Positions 1 to 8,612 of a stretch of 47,438 nt of DNA are shown piece by piece. Location of the stretch: assembly GCF_001484765.1 (NCBI RefSeq), contig NZ_KQ947381.1, positions 1-47,438 on the forward strand. Reading direction: 5' to 3'. The translations under genes and the position numbers were made by a program. The first letter of the stretch is position 1. Each line of letters begins with the position of its first letter. The DNA is from Entomohabitans teleogrylli. Lineage in GTDB: Bacteria; Pseudomonadota; Gammaproteobacteria; Enterobacterales; Enterobacteriaceae. Below the pieces are notes generated by a model. That model saw nothing but the letters and a program-made list of their open reading frames with translations, made no database searches and was not told the origin of the DNA.

Positions 1-3000
1 CCCCGCCGTGGCAGCGCCACCCTTCACCGTCAGTTTCTCACCCAGTTGCTTGCCGACCTGACCGGTGTTGCCGGCAAAGGTCAGCGGGGTGCTGGCCAGC
101 TTGTCCAGTGCGGTATTGGTGCTGTGCAACTGGGAGCCGTTCACCGCATCGGTACTCTCCGCATTCAGACGGCCAGCGGCTACGTTGGTGATGGTGCGCT
201 CACTATCTTTTTTACCCACGCTGACGGTGCTTTCTGGCTCTGCTCCGGCAAAGGCATACCAGGTACCATTGATAGTTTCACCGGCGGTTTTCTTTACTCC
301 GTAGGTCTGCGAATTAGCCCCCAGCGCCACATCATTGGTGTTTTCAGCGATGGCATTCATCCCGATGGCCACTGAGTCCTGGCCCACGGCGGAAGAGTCC
401 GTCCCCGTTGAGTTAGCGTGGAAGTATTTGGTACCGGTGTTGTAGACACTCTCTATTGACTGATTGGTGGCATACAGCTGAGAGCCGTTAATCGCATCGG
501 TACTGGAGTCAGAAATACGCCCTGCTGCCACGTTGGTAATAGTGCGCTCCGTGCCAGCATTTCCCACGCTCACCGTACTGTTTGCCACATCACCAGCAAA
601 ACTGTAGTTTTTACCGTTGATCGTCACACCGGTCGTACTTTTGGCTTGCTCAGTAATGGAATCAGACCCCAGCGCCACATCCATTTGATTATTCGCCCGG
701 GCGCCATCGCCAATCGCCGTTGCATGTTTAGCAAGAGCCCCGGAGTTCGCACCGATTGCCGTCGCGTGCTCAAAAGAGGCCGATGATAAATGACCAAGTG
801 CCGTTGTCTGATAATCAGTTGCTTTAGACTCCAGGCCAATGGCTACGGCACCACCCATACCTGAGGCTGAAGCGTCAGCCCCTATGGCAATACTACCGGT
901 TGCACTACTCGCCACGCTGGAGTCTCTGCCAATGGCAATACCGTCCTCTGCTGCGGAGGTCGATGAAGTCCCCATGGCAATAGTGTTCTTATCCGCAGTA
1001 CTGGATTCTAACCCCATGGCAATACTTCCTGTTGCCGCGATATCGGCAACAGACAAGGTACCAATGGCAATACTGTCCTGAGCCTGTGACGTGACCCCAC
1101 TCCCCAGGGCGACAGAGTATTTACCCGAGGCGGTGGTTGCCGTTCTCTTTGCTACAATATTCCCACTGTCGTCTTTTGTTGATGTTACCCGCTGACCATC
1201 GGCTGTTAATACAACCGACTGACCTAACGCCGTTGCACCTTCCTCTTTCGCTACCGAATAAGAGCCCAGTGCCACGCTTTCATGTTCTAAAGCTTTAGTG
1301 GCAACCCCGCCAATGGCGACTGAGGTTTGCCCGGTACTCTCGGCTTGCTGGCCAATGGCGAGCGCTGAGAGCCCTGACGACTTGGAATTCGTTCCGATTA
1401 CCACACTGTTGGCGGTTGTGGCAGTAACAGCAGCACCCAATGCGATAGAACCATTACCTTGCGCACTGGTTTTGACATCTATTTCTTCTTCGCCAGTAGC
1501 TTCGTTAATTTTTGTTGAATAAGCCCCCAGAGCCAGAGACTGATAACCTGTTGCCTCTGCCCCCTCGCCTACAGCGACAGCACCCGTTTTTGTCGCGGCA
1601 GCATTAGCGCCAATTGCCGTAGAGCTGACACCGGTAGCCATCGCTTTGTAGCCTAAACCCACACTATTTCCACCACTGCGGTCTGTATCACTTTCAGCAA
1701 TATGACCCGCCCGGCTCTCCATACCAATAGCGATACTGGTATCGTATATAGTCTGAGCGTTATTACCGATAGCTATAGAGAAGTCAGTATTTGCTTTTGC
1801 CAGAGTGCCCAAAGCCACTGACCTTGTCGCTGATTGCGCCTGCGCACCAATGGCAATACTATTTGTAGGTGGATTCGTCGCCGCATCAGGAGCATCCCTT
1901 TTCGCCTCCGCATCTGTGTTAGCCTTCGCGTTATAGCCAAAAGCCAGACTGCTGGCACCATCAGTGGAAGCCCCATTCCCGATAGCGGAAGAGTATGTAC
2001 CCTCAGCGCTGGATGACAGACCAATGGCAATCGTTGCTAATCCAGTAGATTTGGCCAATGTCCCTATCGCGATAGTGTTTTCCGCCAGGGCGTTCGCCCC
2101 GCTACCTACCGCGAGAGAGTAGGTACCCGAGGCGGTTACCTGCGTCCTCTTCTCCGGATCTGAAGGGGTTGGTGTGCTGATTGCCTGTCCCAGAGCCGTA
2201 GCGCTATAACCTGTAGCCAGCGCGGACTCACCCAGCGCCGTAGAGTTAGTCGTTGTCGCCTTACTTGCTGAGCCAATTGCCGTAGAACCACTAGCAGAGG
2301 CTTCTGATTTTGAGCCCGCCGCTAAGCCATAATAGCCAGAAGCCACAGAATTAAAGCCCATGGCTGTAGCATATTGATTCGTTGCTTCTGAGTCGGCTCC
2401 CACCGCAGTCGTTTGAGTCGCTGTCGATGTCTTCGCGCCCGCGCCCAGAGCCGTAGATAACTGGCCTAGCGCCTTACTTGCCGGGCCAACAGCCGTAGAA
2501 TTAATACCACTGGCTACCGAATCTACGCCTCCCGCGAAGGAAAACGCCGCCGATGCCTGGGAGTTATCGCCAATGGCAACAGTTTTTCCGGCTGTTGCCT
2601 TTGCAGTTGAACCCAGCGCTACCGAACGTTCACCTGTAGCTTGTGAACTGGTGCCAACAGCTGTTGCTCCACCAGAGCCAGCCGTAGTATTCGCTGAGTT
2701 TTGATCAATGCCAGTAACACCCGATGCTGTCGCTCCGACACCAAGTGCCGTATTACCGATCAGCTCTGTTGAACCATTGCTACCCTTAGCCTGAGAACCT
2801 GCACCAATCGCTGTATTTGTCACCTGGCCACCATCATTAGCCGCCGCAAATTGTGCGTTTGATCCATTAGTCACACCGGTACTCACCACCCACGCATTCG
2901 CGCTCCCGGGTATGGCCACCAGAGTCACGCTTAACAGGGCGATGGACGCCAGTCCCTTCGCCCTTTTTAATCCGGATTTTCCTTTGCCTCTGGCTTTGGC

Positions 3001-3066
3001 AAACTCGCTGACCGCGGTCCATATTCCCAGACTTGCGTTCCACACCAAACGATATACTGTATTCAT
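1..3066 (-). CDS. trimeric autotransporter adhesin (YadA-like), C-terminus beyond window
   Basis: The reading frame is open for 1022 codons from the ATG at 3066 to the left edge; I checked every codon for stops. Residues 1-30 form an extended signal peptide region (MNTVYRLVWNAS start), followed by a hydrophobic core with likely cleavage after SANA (residue 58). Residues about 85-810 are some 44 head repeats of about 14 residues carrying the S-x-A-[IL]-G pattern, typical of YadA/Hia-type heads that form a trimeric left-handed beta roll. Two neck motifs of the type SVG..ERTITNVAAGR follow (near 570-515 and 240-160), the second leading to SQLHSTN. The stalk and the 12-strand YadA anchor must lie left of the window. 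The ATG is preceded by GGGGGAAAGAG. Expected at the outer membrane, mediating adhesion or autoaggregation. It is third in a same-strand set behind a LuxR-type regulator and a small exported protein. Confidence 0.93.
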   Translation of the reverse strand, partial: MNTVYRLVWNASLGIWTAVSEFAKARGKGKSGLKRAKGLASIALLSVTLVAIPGSANAWVVSTGVTNGSNAQFAAANDGGQVTNTAIGAGSQAKGSNGSTELIGNTALGVGATASGVTGIDQNSANTTAGSGGATAVGTSSQATGERSVALGSTAKATAGKTVAIGDNSQASAAFSFAGGVDSVASGINSTAVGPASKALGQLSTALGAGAKTSTATQTTAVGADSEATNQYATAMGFNSVASGYYGLAAGSKSEASASGSTAIGSASKATTTNSTALGESALATGYSATALGQAISTPTPSDPEKRTQVTASGTYSLAVGSGANALAENTIAIGTLAKSTGLATIAIGLSSSAEGTYSSAIGNGASTDGASSLAFGYNAKANTDAEAKRDAPDAATNPPTNSIAIGAQAQSATRSVALGTLAKANTDFSIAIGNNAQTIYDTSIAIGMESRAGHIAESDTDRSGGNSVGLGYKAMATGVSSTAIGANAAATKTGAVAVGEGAEATGYQSLALGAYSTKINEATGEEEIDVKTSAQGNGSIALGAAVTATTANSVVIGTNSKSSGLSALAIGQQAESTGQTSVAIGGVATKALEHESVALGSYSVAKEEGATALGQSVVLTADGQRVTSTKDDSGNIVAKRTATTASGKYSVALGSGVTSQAQDSIAIGTLSVADIAATGSIAMGLESSTADKNTIAMGTSSTSAAEDGIAIGRDSSVASSATGSIAIGADASASGMGGAVAIGLESKATDYQTTALGHLSSASFEHATAIGANSGALAKHATAIGDGARANNQMDVALGSDSITEQAKSTTGVTINGKNYSFAGDVANSTVSVGNAGTERTITNVAAGRISDSSTDAINGSQLYATNQSIESVYNTGTKYFHANSTGTDSSAVGQDSVAIGMNAIAENTNDVALGANSQTYGVKKTAGETINGTWYAFAGAEPESTVSVGKKDSERTITNVAAGRLNAESTDAVNGSQLHSTNTALDKLASTPLTFAGNTGQVGKQLGEKLTVKGGAATAG

Positions 3067-3118
3067 CTCTTTCCCCCAGTGTCTTTAAATAAAAGACCGG
3101 TTTAATCCTTTAAAAAAT

Positions 3119-3853
3119 TTATTCAGACGCGCGCAGAGACTGCCGCTCTGTCAGAATCAGACTCCGCTCAAGCGAGTGATTATTCAGACGCATGGCATAA
3201 TGCTCATAGAGCTCGCGGGCTTTCTGCGGCTGGTTTATTACGTACTGGTAATAACCACCGACAAAAAATACCGCCTGCGTCACGGCGTCTGCTTTTTCCT
3301 CTGCCTGGCCGAAGGTAATTCCGTCGATCAGCCGGAACATTTCCTTTGCGCTTCCTTTTCCGGCATAAATATCAGCGATAGCTGATTCATATGCGGAAAA
3401 CCATTTATAGTTTGCGGTTTTGTCAGTCAGCGTTTTTTGTAATGCCGCCGCTCCTCCCTGCCATGTTCTGGCGGTTAACCATAAATCCCAGAGCCGGGCA
3501 TAATCCCGCTCGCGTCCGTTGCCATGTTGTTGTAATACACTGAACGCCTGGCGGGCATCGCCATAACGTCCTAACGCCGCCAGATTGACCGCCGACGGTA
3601 GCGCAGCTGCGCTGGCCATCACGGTACTGTTCAGCAGATCGTATTTCTGACGCGCCTCGCGGTGATAGCCCGCCAGATCGTCATTGACCGCCTGCTGGAA
3701 TATCACCGTCGGCGCTTTATCTGTAGAAGGGAATAACTGAGGACGTTGCGGCAGCGAGTTATCGCCCGTTGCCATTGCGCCACAGGAAAATAACAGAAAA
3801 AGCAGGGCACTCAGCGTGGTTTTCACTGAGTGATTATTCGTGTTCCTGAACAT
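3119..3853 (-). CDS. exported TPR-like protein of the adhesin locus
   Basis: A 244-residue protein with an N-terminal signal sequence: hydrophobic residues 14-23, then S-C-G-A-M-A. Cleavage by signal peptidase I after Ala28 looks likely; Cys24 could instead be a lipidation site, but its context (L-F-S-C) is a poor lipobox. The mature part is mostly predicted helical, and the segment LAALGRYGDARQAFSVL near residues 92-108 has the spacing of a tetratricopeptide helix pair. I do not recognise a named family. It lies 52 nt upstream of the adhesin on the same strand, so co-transcription is likely. By analogy with SadB, the accessory lipoprotein of the Salmonella adhesin SadA, it may help the adhesin through the periplasm; that is inference from position and export signal only. 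Confidence 0.75.
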   Translation of the reverse strand: MFRNTNNHSVKTTLSALLFLLFSCGAMATGDNSLPQRPQLFPSTDKAPTVIFQQAVNDDLAGYHREARQKYDLLNSTVMASAAALPSAVNLAALGRYGDARQAFSVLQQHGNGRERDYARLWDLWLTARTWQGGAAALQKTLTDKTANYKWFSAYESAIADIYAGKGSAKEMFRLIDGITFGQAEEKADAVTQAVFFVGGYYQYVINQPQKARELYEHYAMRLNNHSLERSLILTERQSLRASE

Positions 3854-3958
3854 AATAAATTCCGTCCTGGAGTACGCTAACCGTAAAAGGCGTCAGCGAC
3901 GTTTCTTTTAGTCATTAAAAGAATGAAAATTTATTCACTATTCATCGTGGTCTGGCGA

Positions 3959-4510
3959 TCAGACCGGCATTTTCATTCTCAGCATATCCCGGCATACCAG
4001 AATGCCTTGTGAGTTACAGTTCAGCAGGCCATATTCCTGAAATACACTGCGCTTGATGCGGTAAATCAATTTCAGAGAGGTGCTGCTCGTCACGGCCAAA
4101 CGATGGGCAGAGCCGCCGCGTCCAAGCTGGTTAAAAACATCCAGTACCCGTTGGGATACATTGCCCCGGCGCACGGGAATATTTTCTGCCGTATTAACTA
4201 AATGGATAAGTTCCTCACCAGAGATACTCTTTGACAGCAGACAGGGAAATTGTAGCGTGCTGGTCTTTTTCATCGGCAGATCCATCATAACGACCAGCCG
4301 ACAGCATTGCAGTACCGGCATCTGCAGAAAAGCTTTGCGGGTGAGATGATTACTCACGGCCAGTACCACCAGATCGCCAGGAGCGGGATGGAAATCAATA
4401 TCCGCGTCATTATTCAGATTAATTAACCTTGAATGCACTGCGCTGTTTTCCAGCGTCGCGGAAATCCCATGCAGGAAAAAAACATCATCGGAAATGAAAT
4501 GGTATTTCAT
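3959..4510 (-). CDS. LuxR-type helix-turn-helix regulator without phosphoacceptor
   Basis: About 183 residues. The C-terminal third carries a LuxR/FixJ-like HTH: the run SLKLIYRIKRSVFQEYGLLN corresponds to the recognition helix and following helix of fimbrial and surface-structure regulators such as EcpR, FimW and BglJ. The N-terminal part resembles a degenerate receiver domain (it starts MKYHFISDDVFFLHGI), but I see no conserved Asp/Lys set for phosphorylation. An in-frame ATG lies 18 nt upstream at 4528, but the ATG at 4510 is preceded by AAAAGGGAC at suitable spacing, so I chose the latter. It is first in the strand-matched trio with the exported TPR-like protein (105-nt gap) and the adhesin, which points to local control of adhesin expression. 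The target is not shown by sequence. Confidence 0.75.
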   Translation of the reverse strand: MKYHFISDDVFFLHGISATLENSAVHSRLINLNNDADIDFHPAPGDLVVLAVSNHLTRKAFLQMPVLQCCRLVVMMDLPMKKTSTLQFPCLLSKSISGEELIHLVNTAENIPVRRGNVSQRVLDVFNQLGRGGSAHRLAVTSSTSLKLIYRIKRSVFQEYGLLNCNSQGILVCRDMLRMKMPV

Positions 4511-4528
4511 AAAAAAGTCCCTTTTCAT

Positions 4529-5385
4529 GAAAGGCTGAAAATCAATTAATGGCTTACGTTTACCTCGGAAAAATCAATTCCTTTTTGGTGTGAGGGCATT
4601 CTATGGTCAGGCAACGAGCAAGAGACAATCGTTTAAACCGATCAATTGGGGATAAATAATAAAAAACACCTATTGATTAACAGATATCGATCGCCAATAT
4701 CTATTGTAAAAAACCATTCAATTCAGACAATTAAAGAGAAATAACATTTGAAAACAACTAACGCATTGATAATAAAGAACTTAGAAACCATAAAATAAAA
4801 GAAACGCATATAAAACAACAACATAAAAAACACTTTCAGGTGAAAGCAACACCACTCAGCACCTTAACAAAATGATTTTAGTACTAAAAATTCAGACCTC
4901 TTTACCTTTATAAGAAAATAATCCTGGAGTTTTTTGTAATGAATTATCAAATTCATTATACGTCATCTTTATTGAGTCAGTTATTTTGTTAGTATTATTT
5001 TTTAATACACTGAATAATAAAGAAAACACCAATTCATTAACAAAACAAAGTCATCCCAGGAATATTTTCCCGCAATTACGAAAATTCTTATAAAAATACT
5101 GCCGTTTGCGACCCAAAAGGCACCTGTCCGACCGGAAGATGCGCCGTTTTCGCAGAGCCATATCGGGTTCAAAAATTCTTAATCAGAAGGAAAGTCATCA
5201 GAAGGGAGCCGGAAAACACTTCAGATAAATCTGAACAATTCCTGACTCAGAAGGACACCCGTTATCAGGCAAACAACTTTTCTACGATCCAGCGCAGTAA
5301 AATAGACAGACTCCCGGTTCGGGAGCCATCTGTGCGGGTAGTGATTCAGTCTATTCGGGCAGGAACACAGACCGTAGCGTATCCC
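4529..5385. other. AT-rich intergenic region upstream of the adhesin locus
   Basis: About 850 bp with no convincing gene. Positions about 4540-5100 are strikingly AT-rich compared with the flanking chromosome, as expected for an H-NS-bound regulatory region of a horizontally acquired surface locus. The promoter of the LuxR-type gene should lie here on the minus strand; many A/T hexamers are possible, so I do not choose one. A 17-codon frame at 4939-4992 (+) is too short to call. The part from 5100 to 5385 returns to mixed composition and contains a hairpin beyond nei. Confidence 0.6.
5311..5325 (-). terminator. weak hairpin after nei
   Basis: CTCCCG-GTT-CGGGAG gives a 6-bp GC stem with a 3-nt loop, 60 nt past the nei stop on the minus strand. 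On that strand it is followed by a mixed T-rich stretch (TCTGTCTATTTT) rather than a clean T-run, so termination would be inefficient. Confidence 0.4.
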
Positions 5386-6177
5386 CTACCCCTGGCACCC
5401 GGGGCACCAGAAGAAGGGCCGCGATGACAGCATCGTCCGGACGATAAGATGCCCGCAGCGTTCACAGGGTTGCCCCTCACGGTGAAACACCTTAAAGCGG
5501 AATATCGCCCCGTGGTGCACATTGTCATCCCCCTGCCCGCGGGTTTGCCAGGAGAGACGCGGTATCGCCAGGCAGGCCTGCGCCAGACGGTCCAGTTGCT
5601 CATCGTTAAGATCCACCGCCCGCTGCTGGCCGGTCAACTGCGCTTCCCAGAGAATTTCCACCCGCAGGTAGTTACCCAGCCCGGCGAGAAACGCCTGATC
5701 GAGCAACAGCCCGCAGAACTGGCGACGGCGGAATTTCGCCGCCAGCAAACGTTCTTTCACCTGCTGCGGCGTCAGGGTCATGTCCAGCACATCCGGGCCA
5801 ATACGCTGCAGGAAGGGATGCGTCTGGTAAGTCTCCTCGGTAAACATCTCAATATCCGAGGCGCTATACAGCAGAATGGCTTGATCCGCGGTCGCCAGCC
5901 GTACCCGCAGGCTGCGTTTAGAATCCGGCGCGTCGCCGCTGTTCAGCACTTTCCACACCCCATACAGCTGGTTGTGGCTATACATCACCAGCCCATTGGA
6001 AAAGTGGGTTAACAGCGCTTTGCCGCGGGTTTCCAGGCGCGTGATACATTCACCGGGCAACTGCGGGGCGAAGGTCGCCAGTTCGGGAAAGGCAAACCAC
6101 ACGTCGGTTAAAGGTTTATTGAGTACCGCGGCTTCCAGCCTGTCGGCCGCCCGCCGTATCTCTGGTCCTTCAGGCAT
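5386..6177 (-). CDS. nei: endonuclease VIII (DNA glycosylase/AP lyase)
   Basis: 263 residues, the length of E. coli Nei. It excises oxidised pyrimidines and cuts the abasic site by beta/delta elimination. The mature N-terminus after Met removal is P-E-G-P-E, which gives the catalytic N-terminal proline and adjacent glutamate of the Fpg/Nei family. The central helix-two-turn-helix includes [12 protein letters not shown]. The C-terminus has a four-cysteine zinc finger (CERCG and WCPGC pairs). The start at 6177 is fixed by the catalytic proline and by the upstream AGGAGA; the frame stays open further upstream but that part is not Nei. In E. coli nei follows pxpA; here pxpA is absent and a terminator hairpin lies 20 nt upstream of the start codon. 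Confidence 0.97.
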   Translation of the reverse strand: MPEGPEIRRAADRLEAAVLNKPLTDVWFAFPELATFAPQLPGECITRLETRGKALLTHFSNGLVMYSHNQLYGVWKVLNSGDAPDSKRSLRVRLATADQAILLYSASDIEMFTEETYQTHPFLQRIGPDVLDMTLTPQQVKERLLAAKFRRRQFCGLLLDQAFLAGLGNYLRVEILWEAQLTGQQRAVDLNDEQLDRLAQACLAIPRLSWQTRGQGDDNVHHGAIFRFKVFHREGQPCERCGHLIVRTMLSSRPFFWCPGCQG

Positions 6178-6196
6178 TATCTTCTCCTGTGGTGAT

Positions 6197-6217
6197 AAAA
6201 ACCCCGGCAGGCCGGGG
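6197..6217 (-). terminator. Rho-independent terminator between pxpC and nei
   Basis: On the minus strand CCCCGG-CCTG-CCGGGG is followed by TTTTT (plus positions 6201-6197). It lies after the pxpC stop and ends only about 20 nt before the nei start codon, so it should end the ybgI-pxpBC transcript or attenuate nei. Confidence 0.75.
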
Positions 6218-6268
6218 CTAAGGATTAAAACAGAGTTACCGTGTCTGCTCCGGCACAGCGCGCCAGCC

Positions 6269-7195
6269 TTACTGCTCAAGCTGCCAGGCCAGTTGTTCCA
6301 GATAAATACGCTGCTGGCGACGCGCCTGCAACGCCTCCTCCAGCGTGCAGACCACGAAATGGACCGGCTCCCCGAGACGGACCTGAGCCAGATGATAGAG
6401 ATCGGCTTCAATCACGCAGGCAATACGCGGATAGCCGCCGGTGGTCTGAGCGTCGTTCATCAGCACAATCGGCTGGCCGTTGTGCGGCACCTGAATCACC
6501 CCTGGCAACAGGCCGTGGGAGACCAGTTCCCGGGGATGCGCCCGTTCCAGAGTCTGCCCCTGGAGCCGGTAGCCCATACGGTTGCTCTGGGGGCTAAGAT
6601 GCCAGGGCAGACGCCAGAACTGCTCCTGCGCGGTACGGCTGAACTCATGGTATTCCGGCCCCGGCAGCGCGCGCACCCGGTTGCCCCACAGCAACTGGCG
6701 CACCCCCTGGGGACGGGAAAACGTCCTGCCGCCGGCGCGCAGCGGGAGCCGATCGCCATCCTGCAACAGCCGCCCGTGAAAACCGCCGAAACCGGCCTTG
6801 AGATCGGTACTGCAGGAACCCATCACCGGCGGGATATCCAGCCCGCCGGCCACAGCCAGATAGCTGCGCATCCCACGGCGCGGCGATTTCAGCGTCAGGC
6901 GCTGGCCGGGTTTAACCGGCAGGCGCCAGCCGGTCCACACCGGCTTATCATCCAGCCGGGCATCGCAGCCGGCGCCGGTCAGGGCAAACCAGCCGGCGGA
7001 CTCAAATTCAATAACGCACTGGCCAAGCGTGATTTCCAGCGCCGCCGCATCGGCATCGTTACCCACCAGGATGTTGGCGATGCGCAGCGCCGGGGTATCC
7101 AGCGCGCCGCAGCGGCTGACGCCGGACTGCCGGTACCCTTCCCGTCCACCATCCTGTACCGACATCTGCATTCCGGCACGAATAATTTTCAGCAC
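6269..7195 (-). CDS. pxpC: 5-oxoprolinase subunit C
   Basis: 308 residues, matching E. coli PxpC (YbgK, 310). It belongs to the biotin-dependent carboxyltransferase-like (KipA/AHS2) family, with N-terminal [15 protein letters not shown] and further on [14 protein letters not shown] and [20 protein letters not shown]. With PxpA and PxpB it forms the ATP-dependent prokaryotic 5-oxoprolinase, which opens 5-oxo-L-proline (a damage product of glutamine and glutamate) to glutamate in the cytosol. Its ATG lies inside the end of pxpB (overlap 7189-7195), typical of translational coupling. In E. coli pxpA follows directly; here only 91 nt separate pxpC from nei, so the subunit is missing at this locus. 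Confidence 0.95.
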   Translation of the reverse strand: MLKIIRAGMQMSVQDGGREGYRQSGVSRCGALDTPALRIANILVGNDADAAALEITLGQCVIEFESAGWFALTGAGCDARLDDKPVWTGWRLPVKPGQRLTLKSPRRGMRSYLAVAGGLDIPPVMGSCSTDLKAGFGGFHGRLLQDGDRLPLRAGGRTFSRPQGVRQLLWGNRVRALPGPEYHEFSRTAQEQFWRLPWHLSPQSNRMGYRLQGQTLERAHPRELVSHGLLPGVIQVPHNGQPIVLMNDAQTTGGYPRIACVIEADLYHLAQVRLGEPVHFVVCTLEEALQARRQQRIYLEQLAWQLEQ

Positions 7196-7845
7196 ACCCC
7201 CTCCTTTTGCGGCACAAAACGCACCGTATCGCCCGGCGCCAGCAGCCCCGGCGTTTCACGGTCAATATCAAACAGTTTTTCCCGGGTCTGGCCGATTATC
7301 TGCCAGCCGCCCGGCGTCGCCATTGGGTAAATGCCGGTCTGGGCGCCGCCGATCCCGACCGAGCCGGCCGGCACCAGCAGGCGCGGCTCGGCGCGCCGCG
7401 GGGTATTCAGCCGCGCCGGCATACCGCCCAGATACGGGAAACCGGGCTGGAAGCCGATAAAATAGACTACGTAATCCACCGAAGCGTGTAGCGCCACCAC
7501 TTCGCGCGGCGTCAGTTCGGCATGGCGCGCCACCTCGTCAAGATCCGGACCGGCGCTGCTGCCATAAACCACCGGGATATCAATACGCCGGGTTTGCAGC
7601 TCCACCTCTTCGCTCTCCTCCCACCACTGCTGGAGACGTTCAATGGCATCCAGCGCCAGTTGTTCCGGTTCGCGCAACACCACGGTGATATTGTTCATGC
7701 CGGGAATCACTTCCACGATGGAGGGCACCTCCGCCAGCCGGTGACACAGCCCCCAGATGCGCTTCTGGCTTTCCAGAGTCACCGGAGGCTCAAGTTCCAG
7801 TACCACCGCGCTTTCTCCCAACAGGTAACAACGAGCTCGTTGCAC
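7189..7845 (-). CDS. pxpB: 5-oxoprolinase subunit B
   Basis: 218 residues, the size of E. coli PxpB (YbgJ). It is a KipI/AHS1-family protein with the signature [20 protein letters not shown] and a later [20 protein letters not shown]. It works with PxpC (and PxpA) in ATP-dependent hydrolysis of 5-oxoproline to glutamate. It starts 20 nt after the ybgI stop and overlaps pxpC by 7 nt, so ybgI-pxpB-pxpC is an operon. The related KipI protein of Bacillus inhibits a sporulation kinase, but the enterobacterial context supports the oxoprolinase role. Confidence 0.95.
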   Translation of the reverse strand: MQRARCYLLGESAVVLELEPPVTLESQKRIWGLCHRLAEVPSIVEVIPGMNNITVVLREPEQLALDAIERLQQWWEESEEVELQTRRIDIPVVYGSSAGPDLDEVARHAELTPREVVALHASVDYVVYFIGFQPGFPYLGGMPARLNTPRRAEPRLLVPAGSVGIGGAQTGIYPMATPGGWQIIGQTREKLFDIDRETPGLLAPGDTVRFVPQKEGVC

Positions 7846-7865
7846 AGTTCCCTCGCTTATCCCCG

Positions 7866-8609
7866 TCAGGCGGGGTTTGGAATATCAACAAAAGTGACGT
7901 CAAGACCGATTTCTTCATTCAGCCATTCGCTCAGCGCGCGGATCCCTCCGCGCTCCGTGGCATGATGGCCGGCGGCGTAAAAATGTAGCCCCTGTTCGCG
8001 GGCCGAGTGGATAGTCTGTTCCGATACTTCGCCGGTAATAAAGGCATCCACCCCGAAGCGGGCCGCCGCGTCAATAAAACCCTGCCCGCCGCCGCTGCAC
8101 CAGGCCACGCGGCGGATAGTCTCCGGTCCGGTATCGCCGCACCACAGCGGCTTACGCCCGAGGCGCGCCTCCAGCCACGACGCCAGTTCCAGCCCGGGCA
8201 TCGCCATTGAAAACTCGCCCCATGGCACCAGCGGCTCCACCTCGCCCATCACCTCGATACCCAGCAGCGCCGCCAGTTGCACGTTATTGCCCAACTGTGG
8301 ATGGGCATCCAGCGGCAGATGCCAGCCATAAAGGTTGATATCATGGCTGAGCAGCGCTTTCAGGCGGTTGCGCTTCATGCCGCGCACCAGCGGCGATTCG
8401 TTTTTCCAGAAGTAACCGTGATGCACAATAATGGCGTCCGCCTGCTGGCGCACCGCCTCGTCGATCAGCGCCTGGCTGGCGGTGACGCCGGTGATAATTT
8501 TCTGCACCTCCGGGCGGCCCTCCACCTGAAGGCCGTTGGGCGCATAATCGCTAAACGCCGCACTGTTCAGTTTTTCGTTGATCAGAGCTTCCAGTTCGGT
8601 GTTTTTCAT
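7866..8609 (-). CDS. ybgI: Nif3-family dinuclear metal-binding protein
   Basis: 247 residues, identical in length to E. coli YbgI. Nif3/DUF34 proteins form a toroidal hexamer with a two-metal site on each subunit. The metal ligands are visible as the HH pair in [13 protein letters not shown] and the C-terminal [10 protein letters not shown]. The molecular role remains uncertain; it is often annotated as a GTP cyclohydrolase 1 type 2 homolog without good biochemical support. In E. coli ybgI also leads the pxp operon. Here it starts only 3 nt after the phr stop codon because the peptide transporter gene ybgH (dtpD), which separates them in E. coli, is absent, so ybgA-phr-ybgI-pxpBC may be one transcript. 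Confidence 0.94.
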   Translation of the reverse strand: MKNTELEALINEKLNSAAFSDYAPNGLQVEGRPEVQKIITGVTASQALIDEAVRQQADAIIVHHGYFWKNESPLVRGMKRNRLKALLSHDINLYGWHLPLDAHPQLGNNVQLAALLGIEVMGEVEPLVPWGEFSMAMPGLELASWLEARLGRKPLWCGDTGPETIRRVAWCSGGGQGFIDAAARFGVDAFITGEVSEQTIHSAREQGLHFYAAGHHATERGGIRALSEWLNEEIGLDVTFVDIPNPA

Positions 8610-8612
8610 GAT

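Noticed and set aside
4939-4992. 17-codon frame with a GGAG upstream in the AT-rich region
   Set aside because: Too short and in biased sequence; no leader-peptide features.
5386-6411. Extended nei start at 6411
   Set aside because: Nei needs its N-terminal proline after Met removal, which fixes the start at 6177; the extension also crosses a terminator.
5972-7330. 452-codon open frame on the plus strand opposite nei and pxpC
   Set aside because: It is the antisense of well-matched genes in GC-rich DNA, with an Arg/Pro/His-rich translation and no family similarity.
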